A stretch of DNA of 64,000 nucleotides from NCBI GenBank assembly GCA_021324735.1, contig JAJPIO010000007.1:186001-250000 (forward strand). Reading direction: 5' to 3'. The notes beneath the pieces were generated by a model. That model had not been told where the DNA came from and searched no databases. It was given only the letters and a program-made list of their open reading frames with translations. The stretch's first letter is position 1. Every line of letters starts with the position of its first letter. The stretch comes from Bacteroidota bacterium (GTDB lineage Bacteria; Bacteroidota; Ignavibacteria; Palsa-1295). This document shows positions 26,520 through 36,858 of the stretch, piece after piece. The position numbers and the translations under genes are program-made.

Positions 26520-29500
26520 TCGCTCGGGTCGCCTCGCCTGCTGGGCCATCGTGCTTCTCCTCTTGCCTTCCTTAGTGGACGCACAGCAACGTTCGTTTCC
26601 CTTCACACTACGATCGGCGACAGATAGCGTAATAGCTCTCGCAGATAATTTCCCCGACTTCTCGACGCTCCGAATACAAGTCGACTCCTCATTTTATCTT
26701 TCACCACGCGATTTCTCTATCGATACAGCAAATCGGAGGATTATTATTGGCTTGGAATCCCGGACGCTTCTCTTCCCACTTAACGCAACGCCCGGCGTCA
26801 CACATAAGCTGGATCTAAGCTATTATGCGCTTCCGCTATCCCTCAAGACCAGTTATAGCCGAAGCGAACTCGAAGCACCAAAGCTGAGCGATTCGTTGCG
26901 CGCGCTGCTCGACACGTCCAAAGCCCACGGAGTCGAACAGATCGCGCAAACCGCACCGGAAACAGATCGAGGCGATATTCTTAGCAATTTTCAGAAGTCT
27001 GGTTCTATCAGTCGTGGATTCCAATTGGGGTCGAACCGTGACCTGGGACTTACCAGTGGATTCAATCTCCAGTTTTCCGGCGACGTTGCACGCGACGTTA
27101 ATATCACCGGTGCGCTTACGGAGGAGCAAACTCCTATTCAACCCGAAGGTACAACGCAAACGCTCAATGAGATCGATAAGGTATTCATCCGGATAAAAGC
27201 TGGCGAGCATTTTACCTCTACACTTGGCGATTTTTATCTCGATCTGAACTCACCGACCGATCCCACGCATTGGGGCGACCACGCTATTCAGTATCAATCT
27301 CCAGCGCCGATGGGAATTACGAGCGGCCCTGAAGATGCGTTCAAAGTATTCAATCAGAGTACGTTCGAAGTTATTTCACGCAAATTAATTGGTGCCGAAG
27401 CAACAGCGCAGTTCGATCAGGGAGCGTTAACGATCGCCGGTGCTTCACCCCGAGGGCAATTCACTACCAATACCTTTCAAGGACAAGAGGCGTATCAGGG
27501 CCCTTATCGTTTGACCGGCAAGAATGGCGAGCGAGCGATCATTATCGTTGCCGGCACGGAGCACGTTTATGTCGATGGTGCCTTACAAACGAGAGGTGAA
27601 AAGAACGATTACATCATTGACTATGCCCTTGGCGAGATCACGTTTCAACCACGGAGATTGATCACGAATGACTCTCGCATTACAATCGATTTTCAATATT
27701 CCGATCAGCAATACAGTCGTTCGCTCTTTGCAACAAATGGCAAAGCCGAACTACTGGACGGCGCCATTCAGGTTTCGGCTACCTATTTACGCGAAGGCGA
27801 TAATCAGGATGCCCCGCTCGATCTTACCATTTCTGATAGCGATCGAGCAATTCTTTCTCGGGCCGGCGCCAATCCCGCTAATGCCAGTAAGTCGGCGGTG
27901 ACCTATGCTGGTGTAAATGCAAGTGGTATCGCTCAAGGAAGCTACGTGAGAGCCGATACGGCGATCGGCGGCACGCATGCGATATACTATCGCTATGCTC
28001 CGCTCGATTCTATCAATGCGTTATACAACGTCTCCTTTGGATATGCCGGGCAAAACAAAGGCGCCTACACGCGCCTTGCCATCGGCCAGTTTCAATATGT
28101 TGGTCCGGGGCTGGGTGACTACGATACGCTCGCCTTTCTCGCATTACCCCAACTGCATCAGGTAATGGCCGTGAGCAGTAACCTTCGCCTCACACATAGC
28201 CTTGGGATCACCGGCGAATTCGCGTCGAGCTCGCTCGACCCCAATCGTTTTGCAGCGATACCCTCTATTACAGGAAATGCTTATCGTTTCGGCGCTCTCT
28301 TCGCCGATACACTGCCCATACTTGGCCGAACGGAATTTCGCGCCGTACAACGCAACATTGGTTCGCAATTCACTCCGGTAGACCGAATTCAGGATGTGGA
28401 GTTCGAACGACGCTATGGCAATGATAATCTTCAACCGATCTCTATTGGTGGCATTACGCCCGCAACGAGCGAGTTGAGCCGCGAAGCAACCGTAGTGCTA
28501 CGACCGTTATCCGCACTGCGATTGGAAGGAGGATATGGATCGCTCAATGAATCGACATTAGAATTTTCCTCCGAGCGTGCGTTCGGAATCGCCGAGCTGA
28601 TCGAAGATTCTACGTTCGTGCCACACGCACTATTCTCGATCGAACGTATGCCAACTCAGGATTCTTCCACGCACGAACAAGCGCTATGGAATCGGCTTTC
28701 GGCCGAGGTGGCAAAAACCGTTCGACTATCTTCGAACGCACTCACACTCGGAATGCGATACGGCGAAGAATCGAAACATACCACTCCATTCGAATTGCCG
28801 CAGCTTCCCAGCGATTCACTAACACTGCATAGCTTCGCTTATCGAACGGCGGGCCCCTTTGCGACGCTGCAATTATGGAATCGCATTACGCTCACGGGGC
28901 AGTATGATATTCGAACGGAAGACAGTGCGCGAAACGGAACGCTCGCTCGCATCAGCCAGGCCAACACGAGCCGGTTCACGCTCGGCTTGCTCAACCTGGG
29001 AGGCTTTAGCTCTAACGTCGATCTTACGGTGCGCGATAAGCATTATTCTGATTCTACTTCGTTCGTGCAGAATGGCGGCAACCAATCAACATTGCTTCTT
29101 CGCTTCGAGCCACGATACTCTTCGCCAACTCGTGGCCTCGATGCCCAAGCCCTGTACGAAATTTCAAATCAGCGAGCAGCGCAATTAGAACGAATATTCT
29201 TGCCGGTACCGGCTGGACTCGGAGCCTATTATTACCTGGGCGATCTCAATCATAATGGCAAGGCCGACCCAAACGAGTTCGCCCCGGCACGCTACTCCGA
29301 TCAGGCAGATTACATATTACTCTCGTTACCAACCGAACAATTATTTCCGACCACTAATCTTCGGTCGACGTTTCGCCTGCACTTGCAGCCCCGCGAATTA
29401 TTCGGGTTGCAAAAACCGACCACCTGGGTAGAATCTGCTCTCGGCAATATTTCCAGCGAATCCTATCTGCGATTGGAAGAGACCAGCAGCGATCCTAATC

Positions 29501-30243
29501 CCAACGACATCTATTTTTTTCGGCTCTCTCATTTCAGAAACGACTCGACGACCATAAACGGATTGATGGAGGTCGGCCAGGACTTCAACATTCTCGAGAA
29601 CGATCCGAATGAGTCGTATCGTCTGCATTATCTGGAGCGGCAATCGGCATCGCAATACAATACGGGACTCGAGCACGTCTATCAGGCAGAGCGATCCATT
29701 CGTGGGCGCTTTCGTCCCTGGCAGGAAGTCTCCAACGAAACAACGCTCCTCGCAACAATCGATCGTTCTACGTCGGACACCCTCTCGGTCAATCGTCCGC
29801 ATAATACTTCTTCGCTCGATGGCACCACCGAGTGGTCCTATCATCCCCTCGGGTCTCGCTTCGACTATGGTGCGAAGATAGAATTATCGAATGCCATCGA
29901 ACATAGTTTTTCTCCGGAGCTATCAGCCTTTGCAGATGCCGTGACTCTGCGTTCGAGCTACGCTCTCGAAACGCGCGCACGGCTTCGTGCTGAACTCGAG
30001 CGCGATGAACTCACACTCTTCCAAACCCCCAGCGATTTTCTGATTCTCCCCTATGCTCTTACCCAAGGCCGCTCGCTCGGCATCACATGGCTTTGGCGGC
30101 TGGCGCTCGATTATCAATTCGGGGCTGGCATTGTAGCCACGCTCTCCTACGACGGCCGCAATGAAGCCGGTGACGTCTTTGGTACTGCCGGAGAGCGGGT
30201 GACGATCCATAATGCGAGAGCAGAGGTGAGGGCCAACTTCTGA
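26503..30243 (+). CDS. Very large outer-membrane protein with SprA-like modules
   Basis: About 1,246 residues. The TTG at 26503 gives a convincing signal peptide (hydrophobic core WAIVLLLLPSLVDAQ); an ATG at 26455 is possible but overlaps rsmI further. Residues ~160-450 contain modules reminiscent of SprA/Sov, the T9SS translocon: SISRGFQLGSNRDLGLTSGF, ITGALTEEQTPIQPEGTTQ, FRRL-like strands and GEKNDYIIDYALGEITFQPR. The rest is rich in alternating beta strands, and the protein ends RANF. SprA itself is about 2,400 residues, so this would be a half-length relative or a distinct family. There is no C-terminal sorting domain. The stop codon abuts the GxxExxY inverted-repeat element. Confidence 0.6.
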   Translation: MKDAVNRSGRLACWAIVLLLLPSLVDAQQRSFPFTLRSATDSVIALADNFPDFSTLRIQVDSSFYLSPRDFSIDTANRRIIIGLESRTLLFPLNATPGVTHKLDLSYYALPLSLKTSYSRSELEAPKLSDSLRALLDTSKAHGVEQIAQTAPETDRGDILSNFQKSGSISRGFQLGSNRDLGLTSGFNLQFSGDVARDVNITGALTEEQTPIQPEGTTQTLNEIDKVFIRIKAGEHFTSTLGDFYLDLNSPTDPTHWGDHAIQYQSPAPMGITSGPEDAFKVFNQSTFEVISRKLIGAEATAQFDQGALTIAGASPRGQFTTNTFQGQEAYQGPYRLTGKNGERAIIIVAGTEHVYVDGALQTRGEKNDYIIDYALGEITFQPRRLITNDSRITIDFQYSDQQYSRSLFATNGKAELLDGAIQVSATYLREGDNQDAPLDLTISDSDRAILSRAGANPANASKSAVTYAGVNASGIAQGSYVRADTAIGGTHAIYYRYAPLDSINALYNVSFGYAGQNKGAYTRLAIGQFQYVGPGLGDYDTLAFLALPQLHQVMAVSSNLRLTHSLGITGEFASSSLDPNRFAAIPSITGNAYRFGALFADTLPILGRTEFRAVQRNIGSQFTPVDRIQDVEFERRYGNDNLQPISIGGITPATSELSREATVVLRPLSALRLEGGYGSLNESTLEFSSERAFGIAELIEDSTFVPHALFSIERMPTQDSSTHEQALWNRLSAEVAKTVRLSSNALTLGMRYGEESKHTTPFELPQLPSDSLTLHSFAYRTAGPFATLQLWNRITLTGQYDIRTEDSARNGTLARISQANTSRFTLGLLNLGGFSSNVDLTVRDKHYSDSTSFVQNGGNQSTLLLRFEPRYSSPTRGLDAQALYEISNQRAAQLERIFLPVPAGLGAYYYLGDLNHNGKADPNEFAPARYSDQADYILLSLPTEQLFPTTNLRSTFRLHLQPRELFGLQKPTTWVESALGNISSESYLRLEETSSDPNPNDIYFFRLSHFRNDSTTINGLMEVGQDFNILENDPNESYRLHYLERQSASQYNTGLEHVYQAERSIRGRFRPWQEVSNETTLLATIDRSTSDTLSVNRPHNTSSLDGTTEWSYHPLGSRFDYGAKIELSNAIEHSFSPELSAFADAVTLRSSYALETRARLRAELERDELTLFQTPSDFLILPYALTQGRSLGITWLWRLALDYQFGAGIVATLSYDGRNEAGDVFGTAGERVTIHNARAEVRANF

Positions 30244-30285
30244 CCAGGGATTACTGGATTTAAAGGATGATAAGGATTGATTTTT
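30243..30285. repeat. Left inverted repeat of the GxxExxY element
   Basis: Inner part TTACTGGATTTAAAGGATGA and following bases match the complement of 30867-30900 with only two mismatches over 34 bases. Weaker pairing continues outward. Degenerate AAAGGATG-type units continue on the inner side to about 30350. Confidence 0.9.
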
Positions 30286-30403
30286 AAAGGATGCTCAGTG
30301 ATTTTAGGGATGATTAAGATTATTTTTTAAAGGTATAAAAGATTTTGAGGTAAACTAGCCTTCTATAAGCCGTATTTTTGTGGAGCTTATTAACGGTCTT
30401 CCT

Positions 30404-30814
30404 ATGGTACTAAAGAATGGTGAGTTGACGCACAAGATCATTGGATGTGCTATGAAAGTGCATTCAAAATTAGGCAACGGATTTCCGGAAGCGATTTATC
30501 ATACCGCGCTACAGATCGAATTTAGCAAAGCGAATTTAGTATTCGTGCACGAATTCGAAATGCCGATATACTACGACGGTATTAAGATAGGCCAAAGAAG
30601 AGTTGACTTTCTTGTCGAGAATAGCGTTTCCGTAGAGTTAAAAGCTGTTGTACGGTTGGAAGACGTGCACTTAGCACAAGCAAAGAACTATCTGGAAGCG
30701 TACGATCTTTCGACCGGACTGCTCATCAACTTTGGAGCAATGAGTCTTGAATTCAAGCGAATATTTAATAATCGTGCACATGGCTCATACGTAAACGTTC
30801 AAGAGCAGCGTTAG
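30404..30814 (+). CDS. GxxExxY protein (PD-(D/E)XK nuclease superfamily)
   Basis: 136 residues from the ATG at 30404 (a GTG at 30380 adds eight). The name-giving motif is present as GFPEAIY, and the C-terminal YLEAYDLSTGLLINFGAMSL is diagnostic. The core RRVDFLVENSVSVELKAVV fits a D-x(n)-ExK nuclease site (Asp of VDF, then ELK), matching the PDDEXK_3 Pfam family. No cellular role is established for the family as far as I know. The gene is bracketed by near-perfect 34-bp inverted repeats, which suggests that nuclease and repeats form one mobile or formerly mobile unit. Confidence 0.92.
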   Translation: MVLKNGELTHKIIGCAMKVHSKLGNGFPEAIYHTALQIEFSKANLVFVHEFEMPIYYDGIKIGQRRVDFLVENSVSVELKAVVRLEDVHLAQAKNYLEAYDLSTGLLINFGAMSLEFKRIFNNRAHGSYVNVQEQR

Positions 30815-30866
30815 TCCTGCGATCCTTTTTCTTTTTTTCATTGGTTTAGGGTCCATCAAAATCCGA

Positions 30867-31919
<1,053 letters not shown>

Positions 31920-32387
31920 GTTACCGCAGCACGATCGCCGATAAGGCGACGAGCGCAGTGAGTAATGATGCAATTTCCGCGAACAAGCGTCCGGTGGAAA
32001 CTTCCGCTCTTCCAAACATAGATTTTGGCAAACTGGGGGCAGAACGGACGCTGGGCAAAGCCGTCAGTTCGGCCGTAAACTAAACTAATTACCTAAACTA
32101 AACTCTCTATTAAGGACACCGAACGTGGCAGTCGTTCAGCAAGTCACACGTCAAACATACAATAAAACTCAGCAAAAAGCAAGTGCTGAGGTATTAAAAA
32201 TAGCTTTTTGTGGGCAAACCTTCTTTTGCACGCTGATTTTCAAGTATTTTGGACTTATTAATCCCCAAAATCACGTTAACAAAAGCTGATCCGTTCGTCA
32301 ATATCAGACCTTTTTGCTTCCCTTAGGCAAGGGTTTTGGAATGCTCACACCACCCCCCTCACTTTGTCGTGAGGCGTCTCATCTATA
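31920..32387 (+). promoter_or_regulatory. Leader region of the CLC-F gene with alternative hairpins
   Basis: No convincing gene is present. CTCAGCA at 32168-32174 can pair with TGCTGAG at 32184-32190. The overlapping CAAAAAGC at 32173-32180 can instead pair with GCTTTTTG at 32203-32210, so the two folds exclude one another. A third hairpin, CCTCAC/GTGAGG at 32357-32374, lies just upstream of the start codon. I looked for the fluoride riboswitch (crcB motif) consensus and did not find it. Confidence 0.35.
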
Positions 32388-33698
32388 ATGTACGATTTCA
32401 TCGGAGCGATCAAAAAAAACGAGATCTACGAGGAATACGGCTACCTCATACGGTTCACACTTCGGTGGCTGATCTTAGGTTCGATCGTCGGTATTTTTTG
32501 CGGCATTGTGATCTCCGCATTTATCATCGGTCTGCGCTGGGTAACCGATTTTCGAATTTTCAATTTATGGATCATCTCCTTTCTTCCGCTTGCGGGCGTT
32601 GCGACGGGCTGGCTCTATAAGCAATTCGGTCGCGGTAGCGAACAAGGCAGCGATCTTATCATCGATGAAGTGCTTGAATTTCACGGGCGCGTTCTTTTTC
32701 GAATGGGACCGCTCGTGCTTATCGCCACGCTGCTCGCACATCTCTTTGGCGGCTCCGCCGGACGTGAAGCGACCGGCGTTCAAATCGGTGGAGCGATCGC
32801 TTCGAAGCTTGCCCGAACGCTAAAGCTTGCACGGCGTGATGCGCAAATGATGATGATGGCCGGCATCAGCGGCGGATTCAGCGCCATCTTCGGTACGCCG
32901 GTCGCGGCGGCGATCTTTGGGATGGAAGTTATTTCCCGCGGCGAGATAAAGTTTGCATCGGCTATCGCGTGTGTTGCTTCCGCTATTGCTGCCGCGATGA
33001 TCGGCCACGCATTGGCACCGGTTAACGATTCGTATTTAGCGCCCAATATCCTCGTTGTCGATATCTGGCTCATCGGGAAGCTGCTGCTTGCAACGATCGC
33101 GTTTGCGTATGCGGCGGTCATCTTTACCGAACTCACCCACTGGATCGCCAGGCGTTCGCAACAGCTAATTCCGAATGTATATCTTCGCCCAGCGATCGGT
33201 GGAGTTATCATTATAGCGCTCTACCTGATCGTTCGAGACGACCGCTACCTCGGGCTTAGCAATGGGTTCGTTCATGGAGCTACCAGCGGGGCGATCTTTC
33301 CTTCGTATGCCTGGGCACTAAAAATTCTCTTTACTTCGCTCACGCTCGGATTTGGATTTCGCGGCGGCGACGTCTTCCCGTTATTCGTTATCGGTGCGCT
33401 GTTGGGAAGTACACTGGCTCCGATGCTCAATATGGACCCCGCAGTGCTCGGCGCCATCGGATTTGTTGCGGTCTTTGCCTCGGCATCGAAGACGCCGATT
33501 GCCGCTACGATCATGGGTATTGAAATTTTCGGTCCGACCTACGCCATTCCGTTCATCCTCGTAAACTTCGTCGGATATATGCTCGCCGGACACTCCGGAA
33601 TCTACACCTCGCAACGCCGCTCGAGCTTTGGCTTCGAAGAACCCGAAGAAGTCGCGGTCATCGACGAGATGAAGAAGACTTTGGAAGATAAAGCGTAA
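32388..33698 (+). CDS. CLC-F-type fluoride/proton antiporter
   Basis: 436 residues with the CLC channel/transporter fold. Signature positions differ from Cl-selective CLCs and fit the fluoride clade: GSDLI at residues 87-91 replaces GSGIP, GREAT at 125-129 replaces GREGP (gating Glu127 retained), and GGDVFPLFVIGALLGS occupies the GxFxP region. The segment GGFSAIFGTPVAAAIFGMEV is also typical. CLC-F proteins expel fluoride in exchange for protons. The subtype is deduced from these motifs; the Thr at GREAT and Ala before it differ slightly from the GREGT I know. It is convergent with the fibre-like gene at 33748. Confidence 0.85.
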   Translation: MYDFIGAIKKNEIYEEYGYLIRFTLRWLILGSIVGIFCGIVISAFIIGLRWVTDFRIFNLWIISFLPLAGVATGWLYKQFGRGSEQGSDLIIDEVLEFHGRVLFRMGPLVLIATLLAHLFGGSAGREATGVQIGGAIASKLARTLKLARRDAQMMMMAGISGGFSAIFGTPVAAAIFGMEVISRGEIKFASAIACVASAIAAAMIGHALAPVNDSYLAPNILVVDIWLIGKLLLATIAFAYAAVIFTELTHWIARRSQQLIPNVYLRPAIGGVIIIALYLIVRDDRYLGLSNGFVHGATSGAIFPSYAWALKILFTSLTLGFGFRGGDVFPLFVIGALLGSTLAPMLNMDPAVLGAIGFVAVFASASKTPIAATIMGIEIFGPTYAIPFILVNFVGYMLAGHSGIYTSQRRSSFGFEEPEEVAVIDEMKKTLEDKA

Positions 33699-33701
33699 AT
33701 C

Positions 33702-33744
33702 GGGTAGGTCGAGCGAGAGCTTGCTGAAGGACGCTCGACCCTAC
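33702..33744. terminator. Inverted repeat of the GTAGGTCGAGCG family
   Basis: GGGTAGGTCGAGCG pairs with CGCTCGACCCTAC. It lies between two convergent genes. Related GTAGGTCGAGCG copies occur at about 36888 and, inverted, at about 37370. Confidence 0.6.
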
Positions 33745-33747
33745 ACG

Positions 33748-34812
33748 CTAATTTAGCTTTGTAACACTCACACGGGTAGTCCCGTCTGTCGTTACGCTCG
33801 CAGCAGTCCCCGAGTTGCTATTAGATACCTTAAAAATAACATTCTCGGAACTACCTAAAGAAACAACCGCCGTAACGGTCCCTCTATTGATAGGAGTTGG
33901 TATGTTGGTTGAAGCACTTGCTGGTCCGAAAAACGTACCATGACTACCGGTTACAATAGAGGGATACAGAGGAGTTGCGGTACTTCCGGACGCGCACGCC
34001 GAAAAGGTAATTAAATAAGTGCCCGATGCACCGGTGGTATAGGTCCCGGTGCCACCACTCCAACTGCCGACAGTCGGGCTGGTAACCGTATTATTGAACG
34101 TCACAACGACAGGGGCAGAAGTACTCTGAGTAACCGTTTGCGCAGTTCCTCCGGTAACGTCTGCTTCTAAATCCAGTGTTGCTCCCCCTCCGCCACCGCT
34201 GGGTGTTGCCCAGGTGCCGTCCCCACGCCAAAAGGTGGAGGAAGAAGCGCCCGTCCCACCGTTTAAATGCGACACGCCAAGGTTGCCCGAGACATCGTTC
34301 GCCAGGCTAACAGCTCCCCACGAGGGAGTGCCAGACGCATTGCCGTGCAATACCGTGGTCGTCGTGCCCTGGTTTGCAAAATCAGCCGATGCCAGAGTTG
34401 GAGAACTGTAGGACGGCGCTCCTGTCGATCCCGTAAAATTGCCGAAGAACGTATGTGCCGCCGCTGTGCTTAGCGTAAAGCTTAACGCGGGAGTCGTCGA
34501 TGGAGTGGCGACCGAGGTTGTAAATAGTGGGGAAAGATTTCCACTGGAGAACGAGGATACTCCACCGCCGCCGCCGGCCGACCAACTGACGTTCGAGCCA
34601 TCCGTCATAAGAAAAAGACCGGAATTCCCAGTTTGACTTGGCAACAGCGAATTGATCGCAGCACTGCCATTAATGGAAAGGCTGCCACTGGCGTTCGACA
34701 ACTGTATCAGATTGCCAGTGCCATCATCAATATAAAGTTTCGTCTGACGGGTTTGTGAGAACGATGTTGTAGCCAACAGCAAGACAAATACGATCGAAAA
34801 AGACGATTTCAT
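33748..34812 (-). CDS. Exported phage-fibre-like protein with C1q-like end
   Basis: 354 residues with a signal peptide ending TSFSQ. Gly/Ser/Thr-rich throughout. Motifs familiar from phage tail fibres occur: HGNASGTPSWGAVSLAND, VSHLNGGTGASSSTFWRGDG and LASADFANQGTTTTV. The last ~110 residues (YTTGASGTYLITFSACASG, NINGTVTAVVSL-like strands, TTRVSVTKLN) suggest a jelly-roll of the C1q/TNF type. A secreted trimeric fibre or adhesin is plausible. It is divergent from the triple tail-collar gene, so the two may share a regulatory region. No T9SS domain seen. Confidence 0.6.
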   Translation of the reverse strand: MKSSFSIVFVLLLATTSFSQTRQTKLYIDDGTGNLIQLSNASGSLSINGSAAINSLLPSQTGNSGLFLMTDGSNVSWSAGGGGGVSSFSSGNLSPLFTTSVATPSTTPALSFTLSTAAAHTFFGNFTGSTGAPSYSSPTLASADFANQGTTTTVLHGNASGTPSWGAVSLANDVSGNLGVSHLNGGTGASSSTFWRGDGTWATPSGGGGGATLDLEADVTGGTAQTVTQSTSAPVVVTFNNTVTSPTVGSWSGGTGTYTTGASGTYLITFSACASGSTATPLYPSIVTGSHGTFFGPASASTNIPTPINRGTVTAVVSLGSSENVIFKVSNSNSGTAASVTTDGTTRVSVTKLN

Positions 34813-35173
34813 AATTCAATAATAAAAGGAGACAGAACGATCAGAACTTATCCAGACTTTATTCTGGAAAGATCCATTACAAATATAAGTGGTTTTAAAG
34901 TTAGGGATGTAACTTTTTCCCACGCAAATGCGAACGGTTAGGTCGATATCTGACCGCAGACTCCTTTTGGAGGATATTTGGCTATATTATGATTATAATA
35001 AGAATAAACATTTTCTCTGCATAAGACTTTCCGTATTGTATCTTTGCAATAAGAATTTTCGCCGTTCTTTATTCAGTTAGTCCTGCAGAGTTATCGGAGT
35101 TGCTGTTGCTACAGTCGCATGACGGTTTCGATGAAAATGTAGGACCACATCCACTAGGAAGGAAGCTCGCATC
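34813..35173. promoter_or_regulatory. Divergent intergenic region
   Basis: 361 bases, AT-rich in the middle, without a gene. TATCTTTG at 35039-35046 matches the TAnnTTTG -7 element and would serve the tail-collar gene about 130 bases downstream. No clear -33 element was found. Confidence 0.45.
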
Positions 35174-36817
35174 ATGGATTTCTATCTCGGTCAGGTTATT
35201 TTATTCGCCGGAAGTTATGTGCCCCAAAACTGGGCCTTATGTAATGGACAATTGCTCTCCATCTCTGAGAATGAACCTTTATTTCAATTAATAGGCACTC
35301 AGTTTGGCGGTGACGGCATTCGGACTTTCGGAGTCCCGGATTTACGCGGCCGAGCTGCGATTGGAACCGGACAAGGTAGCGGGCTCTCCAGTTACGCGCT
35401 TGGAAATACGGCTGGGGTAGAATCGGTTACTCTCGCTATGAATCAAATTCCAGCACACAATCATATTCCTGCCGCAGCTCCAACGGGAAATACTTCCAGC
35501 CCCAGCGATGCCATTTGGGCAGCCGATCCCACCGGTCAACTCCAACAATATTGCGATCAAGACACATTGCAACCAGATTCAATAGCATCCAATGCGATTG
35601 GATCGGTCGGAGGAGGGCAGAAACATGATAATATTCCTCCCTATCTTGCTCTCAACTACATTATCTGTCTCTTGGGGATTTATCCGACCAGCCCGGCGCA
35701 AACCGGTCCCCGAGGACCAGTGACAGCACAACCAGCCATCGACGCATATCTCGGATCTATTGAATTATTCGCATTCAATGCTCAGCCTTCGGGATGGCTG
35801 CCCTGCTGGGGTCAGACCGTTCAAATTTCGGATTATCAAGCGCTCTTTAACGTGATCGGTACCACTTATGGCGGAGACGGAAAAACAACGTTTCAATTGC
35901 CGGACCTTCAGGGACGGGCTGCCATCAATCAAGGACAAGGCTCAGGATTGTCCAATTATAAACTTGGGGATAAAGGAGGCGCAGAGACGGAGCAACTGAC
36001 AATCGCTGAAATGCCCACTCACACTCACGCAGTTACGTGTACAACCGCTACCGGAACAACGGATGAACCCGATGGTAATTTATGGGCAACCGAAGCTAAC
36101 GGTGTTCAGATTTATTCGAATGCTCCATCAACCGTTCAGATGAACGCGGAAGCGACCTCGGAAGCGGGTGGAACAATGCCCGATTACACCGCGAAACCGC
36201 ATGAAAATCGATCGCCCGTCTATGCCTTGAATTATTACATCTGTGTCAATGGTATCCCACCCTCTCAAAACGATGCCACAGCCATAATTAGCCCGTGGGT
36301 TGGTCAAGTCTCGTTATTTGCGTTCGAGATGATTCCCGACGGCTGGAAAAACTGCAATGGAGCTACACTCGGGATAAATAGTTATCAAGCCTTAAATGCA
36401 GTGCTTAGTACAAACTTCAACGGGCAGAAGCAGCCCCCACAAACATTCAACATTCCTGATTTGAGAGGACGACGAGCCATTGGCTCCGGCCAAGGGGCGA
36501 CACTCTCTAATTATTCATTCGCTCAGTCCGGTGGAGTGGAAACTGTAACGTTATCGCTCGCACAAATTCCGTCTCATAATCACTTGGCCATCTCGAGTGA
36601 TGACGATGGCAATACCTCTAATCCTACCGGTGCGTTTTGGGCAGTCGATAGCTCCGGTGCTGCGCTAAACTATGCGCCAAGTAATGGTACACTAACCTCG
36701 ATGAACAAACTCGCGCTTGCCAGTACGGGAAATAGCAACGCACACAATAATTTACCGCCATACCTTACGGCGAATTATTGTATATGTGCGTCTGGATTCT
36801 TGCCTCCAGGCTCTTAA
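35174..36817 (+). CDS. Triple phage-tail-collar (MdpA/B/C-like) fusion protein
   Basis: 547 residues made of three successive copies of the phage tail collar module (PF07484 type), residues ~1-180, ~190-370 and ~375-547. Each begins with a strand like YLGQVILFAGSYVPQNWALCN, SIELFAFNAQPSGWLPCW or QVSLFAFEMIPDGWKNCN, continues with GRAAIG/GRAAIN/GRRAIG plus GQG, and ends PPYLALNYIICL, PVYALNYYICV or PPYLTANYCICA. In other bacteria the related microcystin-dependent protein family consists of separate ~180-residue genes in tandem. There is no signal peptide. A strong terminator follows. Confidence 0.85.
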   Translation: MDFYLGQVILFAGSYVPQNWALCNGQLLSISENEPLFQLIGTQFGGDGIRTFGVPDLRGRAAIGTGQGSGLSSYALGNTAGVESVTLAMNQIPAHNHIPAAAPTGNTSSPSDAIWAADPTGQLQQYCDQDTLQPDSIASNAIGSVGGGQKHDNIPPYLALNYIICLLGIYPTSPAQTGPRGPVTAQPAIDAYLGSIELFAFNAQPSGWLPCWGQTVQISDYQALFNVIGTTYGGDGKTTFQLPDLQGRAAINQGQGSGLSNYKLGDKGGAETEQLTIAEMPTHTHAVTCTTATGTTDEPDGNLWATEANGVQIYSNAPSTVQMNAEATSEAGGTMPDYTAKPHENRSPVYALNYYICVNGIPPSQNDATAIISPWVGQVSLFAFEMIPDGWKNCNGATLGINSYQALNAVLSTNFNGQKQPPQTFNIPDLRGRRAIGSGQGATLSNYSFAQSGGVETVTLSLAQIPSHNHLAISSDDDGNTSNPTGAFWAVDSSGAALNYAPSNGTLTSMNKLALASTGNSNAHNNLPPYLTANYCICASGFLPPGS

Positions 36818-36832
36818 TAATACGCATAATAG

Positions 36833-36858
36833 AAAAACGGCCTAAACGGGCCGTTTTT
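36833..36858 (+). terminator. Rho-independent terminator
   Basis: AAAAACGGCC, a 6-base loop and GGCCGTTTTT followed by more T residues, just after the tail-collar gene. Confidence 0.93.

Noticed and set aside
35174..36817. Prophage or tailocin locus
   Set aside because: Apart from the tail-collar and fibre-like proteins no capsid, sheath, tube, baseplate, lysis or integrase gene is present.
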